The notes: generated from the letters alone by a model not told the origin. A stretch of 42,347 nucleotides of DNA from Bacillus sp. B15-48 (GCF_016879755.1 NZ_WOFU01000019.1:1-42347); one strand, 5' to 3'; counted from the first letter of the stretch, positions 23,876-32,599 are shown. Numbers and translations are program-made.

Positions 23876-25015
23876 TTATTCTTCTTCTCGTAACAGGAGG
23901 GCTTCCTTCGCCATAACCGCAAGTTCAATTGTTTCAAGGGTTTTGCAATAATTATCTAAAATCTCTTCATTCAAACTGACTTCTTTATGAATATAATCCA
24001 GAACATGCCAATCCTCAAACCAGTCTTCGTTCTTCGCTTCTTCATGAGTGGTATTCGGCCAGGCATATTTTAAAGGTGGGCTGTACAGCCTCTCGGCACC
24101 CTTTCTCAACACACAATTCTTGACCCGTCGCTTATAAAGCGATCGTGGATAAGTTTCATTTACATCATTAAACAAATCAGGCCAATAATCTTTCCGTGAG
24201 CCCGTGTGAGGTTGTTCATGCGCCCATTTCAAGACTCCCGCCAGAATCTTTTCACGGTGAAAAATAAGGGAATACAATTTTTTTCCGAATAAAATTCTTT
24301 CGTGGAGCGAAGTGAAATACCTTGAGGTGGCACCGGCAAGTGAAGCTTTCTCCCTTTTTTCTCCTGTCCAGTAGGGAAAAAGAATGTTATTGAGTCGCAA
24401 GAAATCATACATTTTAAAGCTGACCGTACCTGTTACCGTTTTTTTGAAATAATTATTTTGAATCAATCTTTTTTCTAAATAGCTTTGTTCATTTATCACC
24501 ATCGCTATCGCCAATGTATAGCTATCCCCACTGTACCAAAAATAACGCCACATCGTTTCCATGAAAGTGGATATGTGAAGAAAAGGTAAAAGATAGAACA
24601 TTTCTTGACTATTCCTTACACTCAGGTCATAAATCAAAAATTGAGGATACACATCTTGAAAAATCAACCAACTGCCGCGTTCCAAAAAGGAAAAGAAAGC
24701 CTTCTGATCTTTTTCAGGCAGAAGTTTTGTCAGCAATTCTCCTTTTAAATCGGTCATGTTCCATCCGACGTTTCGCGATACCATATGTCCGAGAAGAGCC
24801 CAATGTATTTCAGGGTGCTGAAGATAAAACTGAAAATAAGCTTGCGTCCGGGTTACATTGTTTTGGTTAAGCTGTCTCGTCTGTTCGCTTATAAGCTGAA
24901 TACATTGTTTATCCTTTTCTGATAAACTGGGCACAATCCCGGAAGTTTTCTTTTTCATCTTTTTTTTTAATTCTTTTTTTACATCTGAAAAAGAGTCCAG
25001 CACAAACGGCATCAT
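23876..25015 (-). CDS. DUF2515 family protein (YppC-like)
   Basis: 379 aa. Matches the Bacillus DUF2515 family (B. subtilis YppC) in length and in segments such as NVTRTQAYFQFYLQHPEIHW, HMVSRNVGWNMTDLKGEL, YPQFLIYDLS and LRLNNILFPYW. Function is unknown. The N-terminal 25 residues are lysine-rich. It starts at ATG 25015 or the adjacent 25012, with AAAGG just upstream. It is transcribed divergently from the triterpene cyclase gene with about 110 nt between starts, so the two may share regulation. No membrane segments or signal peptide are evident. Confidence 0.8.
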   Translation of the reverse strand: MMPFVLDSFSDVKKELKKKMKKKTSGIVPSLSEKDKQCIQLISEQTRQLNQNNVTRTQAYFQFYLQHPEIHWALLGHMVSRNVGWNMTDLKGELLTKLLPEKDQKAFFSFLERGSWLIFQDVYPQFLIYDLSVRNSQEMFYLLPFLHISTFMETMWRYFWYSGDSYTLAIAMVINEQSYLEKRLIQNNYFKKTVTGTVSFKMYDFLRLNNILFPYWTGEKREKASLAGATSRYFTSLHERILFGKKLYSLIFHREKILAGVLKWAHEQPHTGSRKDYWPDLFNDVNETYPRSLYKRRVKNCVLRKGAERLYSPPLKYAWPNTTHEEAKNEDWFEDWHVLDYIHKEVSLNEEILDNYCKTLETIELAVMAKEALLLREEE

Positions 25016-25128
25016 CCTTTATCGAAGTTCATTTTGAGTGTAACGGTCATCCCCATCAAAGGAATGAATATTCATATTGCTCACGGAATATGTATTCAAA
25101 GATGAATCTTTGGGAGAGGATGAGGGAT

Positions 25129-27039
25129 ATGCGGAATCGAGTATATAAAGAAATGAACAGAATCGCGAATCAGCTCGTCCACGATCAATCAGAGGACGGG
25201 GCCTGGCGTTATCCTTTCGAGACCGGGATTTCAACGGACTGCAGTATGATTATCTTATTACGGACATTGGAAATAAATGATGAAGAGTTCATCAAAGAAT
25301 TGGTGAAACGAATCGCCGGAAAACAGCAGGAAGACGGGTCATGGAAGCTGTTTCATGATGAGGAAAAAGGGAATCTGACAACCACTGTGGAAGCTTATTA
25401 TGCCCTTCTTTATTCTGGTTACCGGGATCGAAAAGACCAGGAAATCCAAGCAGCCCGGCGATTTATTATGGCCAACGGAGGAGCCACGGAAGTCCATATG
25501 TTTTTGAAACTCATGTTGGCCATAACAGGACAATGTGAGTGGCCGCACTTCCCCATTAATATTGAAGTGATGCTTTTACCAGACTCCTTTCCAATCAATC
25601 TTTTTGACCTCTCCGTGTACGGAAGAACGAATATTGTCCCTTTTTTGATTCTCGCCAATTTGAATTTTCGTAAACGAACGCGACGATCGCCCAATCTCTC
25701 CGATTTGTTTCAAAAAAAAGAGGTTCGCTTTTTTACAGACGATCAAGCAGAAGAGGTCCGCTCAGTGACCAATTTGATAAAACAGGGGATTCAGTGGCTA
25801 AAATACCATGGAAACCTTCGCGAATTGACATTATATCGTGCCGAAAAATATATGCTGGACCGAATCGAACCGGACGGCACCTTTTGTAATTATTTCAGCT
25901 CGACTACGCTAATGATTTACGCCTTACTGGCGAGGGGGTATCCGAATACACATCCGGTGATTACTCGTGCCGTACAAGGTTTAAAAGCGATGGCCTGCCG
26001 GATTGACGGAGAACTTCACTGCCAATACACGACGGCTACCGTCTGGAATACGACTTTAATTAGTTATGCTTTGCAAGAATCGGGCGTTCCCTATTCAGCC
26101 AACACGATTCAGAAGGCCAATCATTACATTCTCTCTCGTCAGCATCTTAAATACGGGGATTGGGTCATTCATGAACCGAATCTGTTACCGGGAGGCTGGG
26201 GGTTTGCGGACAAGAACACGATCCATCCAGATATTGACGACACAACCGCTGCACTGAGGGCGTTACGCACTTTGGCCACAGAGCAAGTGGGTTGCCGACA
26301 GGCATGGGATCGTGGCGTAAACTGGATCATTTCCATGCAAAACAATGACGGAGGTTGGCCGGCGTTTGAAAAGAATGTGAATAAGAAAGTGTTGAAATTA
26401 TTACCGATAGAAGGTGGAAACGATTTATTAATTGATCCGTCGACGGCTGATTTAACGGGAAGAACATTAGAATTCTTCGGAAACTTTACCCATTTGGATC
26501 ATCACCATCCGATGGTGAAAGATGCGATTCGGTGGCTGTTGCGGCATCAAAATTCAGATGGTTCCTGGGTCGGGCGATGGGGCATGTATATTTATGGCAC
26601 ATGGGCGGCTGTAACGGGAATGATTGCAGTTGGGGGTTCCACGAATCATCCAGCGATTCAAAACGCTTTAGCTTGGTTGCGGAACATCCAAAATCCCGAC
26701 GGGGGTTGGGGAGAATCCTGTAAAAGTGATATCAAAAATACGTATGTGCCGTTGGGCGAAAGTACCCGCACTCATACGGCTTGGGCCCTAGACACACTCA
26801 TTTCGGCCGCAACTGTAGTTACGCCTGAAATTGAAAATGGTGTAGCTTTTTTAGTGAATAAGAAGGATAAAGATTGGACGACGACCTACCCAAAAGGAAG
26901 TGGGATGGCAGGATCCTTTTATATCCATTATCATTGTTATGAATATGTTTTTCCATTGATTTCCTTGGCCCATTATCAAAAATTGGCTGGTGGGCAGCTC
27001 CTAACGAGTAAGTCACACAAGGATTTTAATGAAGGATAA
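25129..27039 (+). CDS. sqhC: Triterpene/sesquarterpene cyclase (squalene-hopene or tetraprenyl-beta-curcumene cyclase)
   Basis: 636 aa from the ATG at 25129 (GAGAGG nine bases upstream); ATGs at 25090, 25102 and 25120 have poorer sites, and the shorter form fits the family length. The catalytic acid motif is DIDDTT at about 368-373. QW repeats are spread along the protein: QSEDGAWRYPF, QQEDGSWKLF, QNNDGGWPAF, QNSDGSWVGRWG and QNPDGGWGES. Such enzymes cyclise squalene to hopene or, in B. subtilis, tetraprenyl-curcumene to the spore lipid sporulene. Thr instead of Ala after DxDDT and the sporulating host favour the second role. It is a monotopic membrane enzyme by family. Confidence 0.9.
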   Translation: MRNRVYKEMNRIANQLVHDQSEDGAWRYPFETGISTDCSMIILLRTLEINDEEFIKELVKRIAGKQQEDGSWKLFHDEEKGNLTTTVEAYYALLYSGYRDRKDQEIQAARRFIMANGGATEVHMFLKLMLAITGQCEWPHFPINIEVMLLPDSFPINLFDLSVYGRTNIVPFLILANLNFRKRTRRSPNLSDLFQKKEVRFFTDDQAEEVRSVTNLIKQGIQWLKYHGNLRELTLYRAEKYMLDRIEPDGTFCNYFSSTTLMIYALLARGYPNTHPVITRAVQGLKAMACRIDGELHCQYTTATVWNTTLISYALQESGVPYSANTIQKANHYILSRQHLKYGDWVIHEPNLLPGGWGFADKNTIHPDIDDTTAALRALRTLATEQVGCRQAWDRGVNWIISMQNNDGGWPAFEKNVNKKVLKLLPIEGGNDLLIDPSTADLTGRTLEFFGNFTHLDHHHPMVKDAIRWLLRHQNSDGSWVGRWGMYIYGTWAAVTGMIAVGGSTNHPAIQNALAWLRNIQNPDGGWGESCKSDIKNTYVPLGESTRTHTAWALDTLISAATVVTPEIENGVAFLVNKKDKDWTTTYPKGSGMAGSFYIHYHCYEYVFPLISLAHYQKLAGGQLLTSKSHKDFNEG

Positions 27040-27165
27040 GTGTATTCAAAACGTCTCTTGAGCGACCTTTGGCATATTTTAAAATCCTGTCCCATAAAAC
27101 GAACAAACCACAACAGACGGTAGTCTTGGAGAAAAACGAAATCTTATCAAGGAGGGAGACAAAAG

Positions 27166-27708
27166 ATGCTAGAGGCGCTCCACCCATTTTTGAATCTTCA
27201 CACATTAATTTGGTTGTTTCCCATCGTTTTTATTTTCCATGACTTAGAAGAGATCATAACCATTGAATCTTCCATGGCTGCAAAAGACAACTACCCGAAA
27301 ACGAACTTCGTCAAACGAACATTAAGAATGAGAGAAAAACTTGGTTCGACCGCTGCCCAGCTTGCTGTTTCGGCTACATGGATTTTGCTGATTATCTCCT
27401 TCACGACAGTGATGACCGCTCATCTTTCAACTAATGGAGGGAGCTTTCTTTTATTTACAGCCATTCTTAATTTATTTGTTTTGCAGGCAATCATGCATAT
27501 TGTTCAAACCATTATGTTCAAGAGCTACACGCCTGGCATCATAACGTCACTGTTCCTCCTTATCCCTTACTGCATCATTACATATTATTTTTTAGTCGAA
27601 TATGGACAGTTGGACTGGCATTTGATATTTACCAGTCTTCCGGTTAGTCTCATCATGATCCTGGTTTTCCTAGTTGGCAATCTATTAGGTCGTTATTTTA
27701 TTCGATAA
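27166..27708 (+). CDS. HXXEE-domain membrane protein
   Basis: 180 aa with about four or five membrane helices (roughly 14-28, 65-85, 92-115, 120-140 and 152-175). The family-defining motif HDLEE is at His25-Glu29 within the first helix (FIFHDLEEIITIE), typical of the HXXEE family, whose function is unknown. A very strong ribosome binding site (AAGGAGGGAG) precedes the ATG. It follows the cyclase by 126 nt on the same strand. A hydrolase or metal-dependent membrane activity is suggested only by the conserved His/Glu. Confidence 0.82.
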   Translation: MLEALHPFLNLHTLIWLFPIVFIFHDLEEIITIESSMAAKDNYPKTNFVKRTLRMREKLGSTAAQLAVSATWILLIISFTTVMTAHLSTNGGSFLLFTAILNLFVLQAIMHIVQTIMFKSYTPGIITSLFLLIPYCIITYYFLVEYGQLDWHLIFTSLPVSLIMILVFLVGNLLGRYFIR

Positions 27709-27858
27709 CCGCCCCAAAAACTTTACTATAAAGTCACTTTACCTTTTCAGAATGATTGTGGAAGGATGATTTTTCGGAAAGCATTAACTCAAAGACTGAT
27801 AAACAAAAGACAAGGGCTCTTTCCGTACAATCAGGATTGATGAAAGGATAATCTATAT

Positions 27859-28016
27859 GTTAAAGAAGCAGCTGGAGTAGGATTAAAGAAATACAACAGC
27901 CGCTTAGACATACAGATATTAATACGACAATGAATATCTAAGCTCATATAACTACCAATATGGAAGAAAAGGCCTTCCAACAGTTTAACAAACTGATGAA
28001 AGACCTTCTCCTATAG
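27859..28016 (+). pseudogene. C-terminal relic of a tyrosine recombinase (integrase)
   Basis: Translation gives KEIQQPLRHTDINTTMNI, an in-frame stop where the catalytic Tyr should stand, then AHITTNMEEKAFQQFNKLMK and DLL to a stop. This is the typical Bacillus integrase ending (LGHTDINTTMNIYAH…), with Gly of LGH also altered. A frameshift lies just before it (AGVGLK in a neighbouring frame). It lies immediately left of the putative island boundary. Confidence 0.8.
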
Positions 28017-28126
28017 TTAGCCCTTTGTCATAGATGCCATGTTTTTTATAAAACGAGGACAAATCCGAAGACAAGAAAAGCATATTATCATTTTAGACGT
28101 TGATATAACAAGGTTTTAAACCCTTA

Positions 28127-28143
28127 ATTACATCATGCCGCCC
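28127..28143. repeat. Putative attL: 17-bp copy of the groEL 3' end
   Basis: ATTACATCATGCCGCCC, identical to 32600-32616, where it is the complement of the last GroEL codons and stop. Same orientation, 4,473 bp apart. An exact 17-bp repeat ending at a conserved gene's 3' end, with recombinase relics nearby, is the usual footprint of site-specific integration. Confidence 0.6.
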
Positions 28144-28261
28144 GTAAGGTGAGAGTGTGTAATATCTATAACGATGTGTGCGAAAAGTGCGGTATATCAG
28201 GGTTTTGTTAGAAATTATCTGTAACATCTTTAACGGGATTTTACAGTTTTTCACAGGATTG

Positions 28262-28281
28262 CGTTAGCAAAATGTTAGCAT
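28262..28281. repeat. Direct repeat resembling a recombinase arm site
   Basis: GTTAGCA-AAAT-GTTAGCAT: two copies of GTTAGCA, about 120 bp inside the left boundary. It resembles GTTAAACAAATGTTAAAT found after two recombinase tails in this window (23607, 32529). Confidence 0.4.
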
Positions 28282-28439
28282 TTTTTTATTAGACACTTCT
28301 ATGTTGATAATAATATTTAACACACCTTGTATAATTATCAGTACATTCAAATAGTACCTTCACACCATAACTAAACGAGCTTTTCGCACCATCAAAAGGC
28401 AGACCATTTGCAGACCAATAGATTATAGCTGGCTCACCC

Positions 28440-29417
28440 TCATTTATTACTCTTTTCCTTATTACATAAATACAGTGCATATTCCAGTGGGCGCTGATAG
28501 ACTAAATGAATACTATCGATCTCTTTAAAGCTCACCATATGATAAAGTTTTTTTTGGAGTTTGCCATTTACTTCGATTAGATTTAGTTCGTGCTCCTTAT
28601 TAACAATCCAATCAACCCCTATTTCACCCAGAGGTCCCATTTTCTTGTCTAATAGCTTGGCAATTTTTACACTTAAATTTAATATTCTTTGACGTAGTGA
28701 GTTCCTCTGCGATTCATCTGGAAATAATACATGAAGTATTTCAGCCATATCACAAATATTAATACTGCAGTTTGTAGAATAATAGTTTAAAGGAGCGACT
28801 CTACTAATTCCATTTGTTACCTTCCATATTCCCTTGTCATTTTTCTGCACAAGTATTCTAATATCTGAAATTCTGTTTTCTACCTTTGCTGCATCTATAT
28901 ATTTTTGGATTATGAAGCTTTTGCTGCTCGTAATTCCCTTGATTTTTTCATAAAAAGCATCAGGATCATCAAAGGAATATGATGGAGTCTTCAATCTGTC
29001 TACATATATATTAAATTGGCCTTCCTTCGTCTTCTCCGCTAAATATACATTTCTTCCTAAACATCCATAACGAGGCTTTAAAATAAGCTGTTCATATGTT
29101 TCCAACCATTTTTTAAATATTTCCTTGTTATAGAGGCATGTGTCTGGTAAAAATGATTTAATATCTGTGGGAGATAATATGTTGTAGACCACCCATTTGT
29201 TAAAAGAAGTCACTCTGTTAAAGACTTTATTTTTTCCTATATATTTTTCTAGCCGTTTAGTTGTTCTCGGATGCCTTAAATAACAACGATTATATACTGC
29301 ATCAGGAAAACGGAAAGTACCCCTTTTATATTCAGCCCCATTTAGGTAAACTCCCTTTATAGTCTTATTAGCCCAGTTAATATCTTTTCGGGTAAAACTG
29401 ATCAATTGCAGCTGCAA
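28440..29417 (-). CDS. Second YheC/YheD-family ATP-grasp protein
   Basis: About 320 aa. C-terminal ATP-grasp core of the YheC/D type: VVYNILSPTDIKSFLPDTCL, LILKPRYGCLGRNVYLAEK, SFIIQKYID, ISDIRILVQKNDKGIW and HELNLIEVNGKLQKKLY. The N-terminal YheC region is shorter than in the 439-aa paralogue at 13741. The start is not ATG: AAGGGGG is followed by TTG at 29417 and by CTG at 29411, which has better spacing. The ligase core looks complete, although the final metal-binding segment reads EVNGK rather than EVNP or EINP. It is cargo of the putative groEL island and may be a spore-surface function. Confidence 0.78.
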   Translation of the reverse strand: MQLQLISFTRKDINWANKTIKGVYLNGAEYKRGTFRFPDAVYNRCYLRHPRTTKRLEKYIGKNKVFNRVTSFNKWVVYNILSPTDIKSFLPDTCLYNKEIFKKWLETYEQLILKPRYGCLGRNVYLAEKTKEGQFNIYVDRLKTPSYSFDDPDAFYEKIKGITSSKSFIIQKYIDAAKVENRISDIRILVQKNDKGIWKVTNGISRVAPLNYYSTNCSINICDMAEILHVLFPDESQRNSLRQRILNLSVKIAKLLDKKMGPLGEIGVDWIVNKEHELNLIEVNGKLQKKLYHMVSFKEIDSIHLVYQRPLEYALYLCNKEKSNK

Positions 29418-29561
29418 TTCCCCCTTAAACCTAGAATATGATTTTAGGGTGTACTATACTATGTAACTCTAGGGGCATGGACACGGTGCTTTGACTATTT
29501 TTTAACTAATCTAGCTATTTGTACGAATATACAGATTTTCTTGGTGGTTTAGAAGCACTCC

Positions 29562-29610
29562 ATAAAAAATGTGATGGACGGTTAGTGTATCTAGACCTTC
29601 ATCCATCACA
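29562..29610 (-). terminator. Rho-independent terminator of the first jelly-roll gene
   Basis: Minus-strand stem TGTGATGGA/TCCATCACA with a 23-base loop followed by a T-run, starting about 40 nt after the stop at 29649. Confidence 0.7.
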
Positions 29611-29648
29611 CGATTGCACATACATAAACTTGTTAGCAAAAGACTAAA

Positions 29649-30068
29649 TTACAAGTTACTAATTTTCATAACTACTAAGTTTGTCTCAAACAATCCAGGA
29701 GATCCAGCGGTAACATCCACAATAAAAGCAACTGATTCTCCGGCCTGTCGTTCCACTAATAATGTATTGCCAAGTTGAATCCATATAAAACCAGTACCAC
29801 CATATTCCCCCCTTATTCTTGTACGATTTGGATCTTCGTCTCCTTCTAGAATAAGTTCTAAATTGTCGTTTGCATTAAGTAAAACATTCGTGTTAAAATT
29901 AACTTGATAGACTCCACTTTCCGGCACGATTATGGCATTATTCTCTAATATGGTATTAGAAGCAACTGCTAATTCCGATAATTCTACCCTCTCACCTACA
30001 ATAGGGGTAGATGCTTGATCGAAAGCATCTCCATAAACTGTGATATTACGCGTCCCTCTAATTCCCAT
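29649..30068 (-). CDS. Small beta-rich (C1q/TNF or BclA C-terminal-like) protein
   Basis: 139 aa, no cysteine, no signal peptide. The pattern of short beta strands and ENNAIIVPESGVYQVNFNTN, then LELILEGDEDPNRTRI and LLVERQAGESVAFIVDV, fits the trimeric jelly-roll heads seen in C1q and in Bacillus exosporium/spore-surface proteins. The phrase 'pxxGxYxvxf' is the best mark. It starts MGIRGTRN after AAGGAGATG. The same MGIR start is shared with the next gene, suggesting a common ancestor or localisation signal. A spore-coat or exosporium location is inferred, not shown. Confidence 0.6.
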   Translation of the reverse strand: MGIRGTRNITVYGDAFDQASTPIVGERVELSELAVASNTILENNAIIVPESGVYQVNFNTNVLLNANDNLELILEGDEDPNRTRIRGEYGGTGFIWIQLGNTLLVERQAGESVAFIVDVTAGSPGLFETNLVVMKISNL

Positions 30069-30354
30069 TTTTACATCTCCTTCACTTTTTTATAGCATAT
30101 AAATATTAATCATATTTATTAAATGCAAAAGTATAGTTCGGAGACACGTTTCTTCCCCAATTCGCACCTTTTATTTCATGATTTAGTCACATCCCCTATT
30201 CCAATGCTAGCGTTTTTTACATATATGCTTAATCAGCAGAATATCGGGAGTCCCGTTTCTTCGAATATCGAAAATGACGAAACTCCCAACGTTTATAATT
30301 CTCAACTGTCAAAATGTTTAAAAATTGGATCGTTGTTATCCATAACAAATTATT

Positions 30355-30831
30355 CTACATTAGTCCCGTTGCTGGAGAAGGAAATCTAGCGGCTTGGAAG
30401 GAGGTTGCAATTGAAGGTGTAATAACGCCTCCTACTCCTTCGTTATTAGAAAGAGTAGAAAAGGAGACATCTACTTCATCTCCAGCCTGTAAGCTTAGAA
30501 TAACTGAAACTGTTAGAATGTTTGAGAAACCTGGGACGATAGCTGAGTATTCTTTAATATTAGAAGCTACTGCTTCACCATTAACTCTAATCGCAATAAC
30601 TGCCGCATGTTGTTGATCTAAATTAGGTTCAAAGTTTATACTTGCAATAACCGAATAAACCCCGTTATTAGCAGGCGTAAAAATGGAAGTATCCGTATTA
30701 TATTCTCCCCTTAAATCAAATTGCTCAGCACCATATTGAACCGGGGCTATAAATTCCCCCGGCTGTACAGACTGGAACTCATTACTGAGTGCGCGAAAAG
30801 CAGATTTTATTTTTTGTCTTCGAATCCCCAT
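30355..30831 (-). CDS. Second small jelly-roll (C1q/TNF or BclA C-terminal-like) protein
   Basis: 158 aa. It begins MGIRRQKIKSAFRALSNEFQ and carries the C1q-like phrases FDLRGEYNTDTSIFTPANNG, VYSVIASINFEPN and SLQAGDEVDVSFS. The fold prediction is stronger than for the neighbour. No collagen-like repeat is attached, unlike BclA, so it may associate with other surface proteins as ExsF/BxpB does. GGAGGTGGT precedes the ATG. It is separated from the 29649 gene by 286 nt containing an imperfect hairpin (about 30248-30286) and no gene, so the two may be transcribed separately. Confidence 0.68.
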   Translation of the reverse strand: MGIRRQKIKSAFRALSNEFQSVQPGEFIAPVQYGAEQFDLRGEYNTDTSIFTPANNGVYSVIASINFEPNLDQQHAAVIAIRVNGEAVASNIKEYSAIVPGFSNILTVSVILSLQAGDEVDVSFSTLSNNEGVGGVITPSIATSFQAARFPSPATGLM

Positions 30832-30871
30832 ATGACCACCTCCTTTTTTATCAAGATATTATTCAATCACA

Positions 30872-31142
30872 AACTTGTCTCGGCTTGTGTCCTATGAAGG
30901 AAGCCTTTTTCCTTCCGATGAAATCAACTTAAACATCTTTTATGAAGAAACTGATCAAACGTTCAGTGATTTTATAAAAGAGTGGCTTTCCAGTTGTAAC
31001 TATTCTTACAGAGGCCAGTGTCTCACTTAAACAAATTATAGATTGCTCGGTCATATTGAAGACAAAAATTACGAAAAGCGTCTCCCTCTTTGTTACTCAA
31101 GAAATTAAAAAAGCTTCTCAAAAGTTACATAATGAACTATAA
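30872..31142 (+). pseudogene. Tyrosine recombinase relic with large internal deletion
   Basis: One part reads LSRLVSYEGSLF…FYEETDQTFSDFIKEWLSS, matching the N-terminal SAM-like arm of integrases (TFxDFxxEWL). It runs directly, through a frame change near 31005, into TEASVSLKQIIDCS…, VTQEIKKASQKLHNEL and stop, the C-terminal end of the catalytic domain. LGHIEDKN appears in a shifted frame. The middle, with the Arg-Lys-His core, is deleted. Confidence 0.75.
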
Positions 31143-31190
31143 CCCGAATTATGGACACTGATAAAAAAGTGCCCCATATTCGGGTTTTTT
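31141..31190 (+). terminator. Hairpin with T-run between the recombinase relic and the IS3 relic
   Basis: Outer stem AACCCGAAT (31141-31149)/ATTCGGGTT (31178-31186), an inner partial stem, then a T-run. It starts at the stop codon of the recombinase relic. It may double as the left end of the insertion sequence; TGGACACTGATAAAAAAGTG at about 31152 looks like an IS3-type terminus. Confidence 0.55.
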
Positions 31191-32120
31191 CATGTCTTTA
31201 GAAGAAAAACCCGTTTATAATAAAAACATTAATTTTGAACGGAGAATCTCTATGAAAAGTAAAAATATTTATACCGAGTTCCAAATGAAAGAACTTGAGA
31301 AGAATCCCAACGTTGTCCGTGTCTCAGATCGGTCTATTTCCTATCATTCGGCTTTTAAAATTAAAGCTGTCCAGGAGTACAAGACTGGAAAGGGCCCGTC
31401 CCAAATATTCATTGAGAATGGCTTCAATTTAGAAGTAATAGGTAAAAAACAACCAAAACGTTGTCTTCAACGATGGCGTGATTCGTTTGAAAAGTTTGGC
31501 ATAGCCGGACTTGAGACAGAGCGTAGGGGAAAAGGAAGTACCGATCGTCCTTCTTCAAAAGAACTATCGGCAGAAGAAAAATTGAAAAAGGCCGAAGCTA
31601 GAATTAAATTCTTAGAAGCTGAAAATGATTTCTTAAAAAAGTTAGAAGAACTAGAGAGGCAGGCGTTGAAAAGGAAACATTAACGGCATCAGAGAAGTTT
31701 CAGCTCATTGAAAAAACCATAAGAGTTCATCAATTATAGGGTGAAGTATCTTACCTATGCAGCTTAGCTAACGTAAGTAGAAGTGGTTATTACGCATGGT
31801 TACAAGCAACAGAAAGTCGCCAAGATCGAGAAGAATCAGATGAGCTAGAAATAGAACTTATTAAATGGTTATTTGACGAAAAGAAAGAAAAAGTAGGCGC
31901 ACTTCAGATAAAAATGATCTTAGAGAATGATTACTTTGTCATTATGAATCATAAGAAAATTAGAAGGTTGATGAAGAAGTTTGGTCTTAAAGCAAAAATA
32001 AGACAAGCAAACCCTTATTGTAAAATGCTTAAAGCAACTCAAGAACACCGTACTTGTCTCAACCTACTAGAGCGTCAATTTGACCAACAGGAACCTGGCA
32101 AGTTGTTATTAACGGATATC
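31152..32120 (+). mobile_element. IS3-family insertion sequence relic, right half lost
   Basis: Contains a complete orfA and a damaged orfB cut off where the DDE core begins. The proposed left terminus is at about 31152; no right terminus is found because the element is joined to recombinase sequence at 32119-32121. Transposition competence is lost. Confidence 0.75.
31252..31683 (+). CDS. IS3-type transposase OrfA (helix-turn-helix subunit)
   Basis: 143 aa from the ATG at 31252 (GGAGAA upstream). IS150/IS3-like OrfA: helix-turn-helix around SYHSAFKIKAVQEYKTGKGP…LQRWRDSFEKFGIAGL, then a basic linker and a leucine-zipper coiled coil (AEARIKFLEAENDFLKKLEE) at about 108-130. OrfA is open and could be made, but without a complete OrfB it cannot move the element; it could still bind IS ends. 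Confidence 0.8.
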   Translation: MKSKNIYTEFQMKELEKNPNVVRVSDRSISYHSAFKIKAVQEYKTGKGPSQIFIENGFNLEVIGKKQPKRCLQRWRDSFEKFGIAGLETERRGKGSTDRPSSKELSAEEKLKKAEARIKFLEAENDFLKKLEELERQALKRKH

Positions 32121-32126
32121 ACCTAA
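31683..32126 (+). pseudogene. IS3-type transposase OrfB, interrupted and truncated
   Basis: The frame opens ASEKFQLIEKTIRVHQL, hits TAG at 31737-31739, then continues GEVSYLCSLANVSRSGYYAW, KVGALQIKMIL, MNHKKIRRLMKKFGLKAKIR and ends EPGKLLLTDIT, exactly where the catalytic rve domain starts with its first Asp. The remaining ~170 residues, with the other two acidic residues, are gone. Confidence 0.85.
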
Positions 32127-32533
32127 AACAAAGAAAGCAAAACGTACTATTGTAGTGGATAAATATACTTTAGACGTGTTAAGTAAGCACAAAGTACATC
32201 AGAATAAAGTTAAACTACGTTACGGAGATAGTTATTATGACAAGGGTTTTATATTTGCCGAGGAAAGCAAGAAATATGCTGGTTATCCCACCTATCCAAA
32301 GAAAGTTGAAAACAGGATGGAACGTCTTTTAAAAATGACTGACCAAAATCATAAACTTTCTCCACACTCATACATCTCTATTAGCAGAACTTGGGATTGA
32401 GTTAGTAGAAATTATGTATCGTTTAGGTCATTCAAAAGATGATACAACTCGGGACATCTATCTACACGTTACCAAACACAAGAAAAAAGAGGCCGCCAAT
32501 AAGTTTGGTGAACTTATGCAGGGCCTCCGTTAA
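32119..32533 (+). pseudogene. Tyrosine recombinase (phage/ICE-type integrase) relic, catalytic domain
   Basis: Starts abruptly at SPKTKKAKRTIVVDKYTLDV, continues FIFAEESKKYAGYP, then KLSPHS. A frameshift with loss of the RHTH box lies near 32365. The next frame reads SLLAELGIELVEIMYRLGHS, KDDTTRDIYLHVTKHKKKEA and ANKFGELMQGLR, stop. LGHS and the catalytic Tyr of IYLHV are kept; the N-terminus and part of the active site are not. It lies 67 nt from the putative right attachment site, where an integrase gene is expected. Confidence 0.85.
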
Positions 32534-32551
32534 ACAAATGTTAAATTTCAA

Positions 32552-32581
32552 GTGGCTCTGCTGCGTGAGCACCAGAGCCAC
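32552..32581 (-). terminator. Possible terminator of groEL supplied by the island
   Basis: Nine-base stem GTGGCTCTG/CAGAGCCAC with a second inner dyad TGCT/AGCA. On the minus strand only a weak T-rich stretch follows. It lies 20 nt past the groEL stop on the island side of the boundary. Confidence 0.45.
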
Positions 32582-32599
32582 AAAGGATTTCAGGGGCAG

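Larger units (their letters stand above)
27709..28439. other. Gene-free stretch with a recombinase relic and left island end
   Basis: No intact gene. From left to right: unassigned AT-rich DNA, a tyrosine-recombinase C-terminal relic (27859-28016), the 17-bp copy of the groEL 3' end (28127-28143), and a direct-repeat element CGTTAGCAAAATGTTAGCAT at 28262-28281. Nothing else is recognisable. Confidence 0.7.

Noticed and set aside
25090-25128. Earlier ATG starts of the cyclase (25090, 25102, 25120)
   Set aside because: None has a well-placed ribosome binding site, and the extra residues are not typical of the family; 25129 fits best.
30123-30616. Two plus-strand reading frames opposite the jelly-roll gene
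   Set aside because: No ribosome binding site; the antisense frame at 30355-30831 has a strong site and a recognisable fold.
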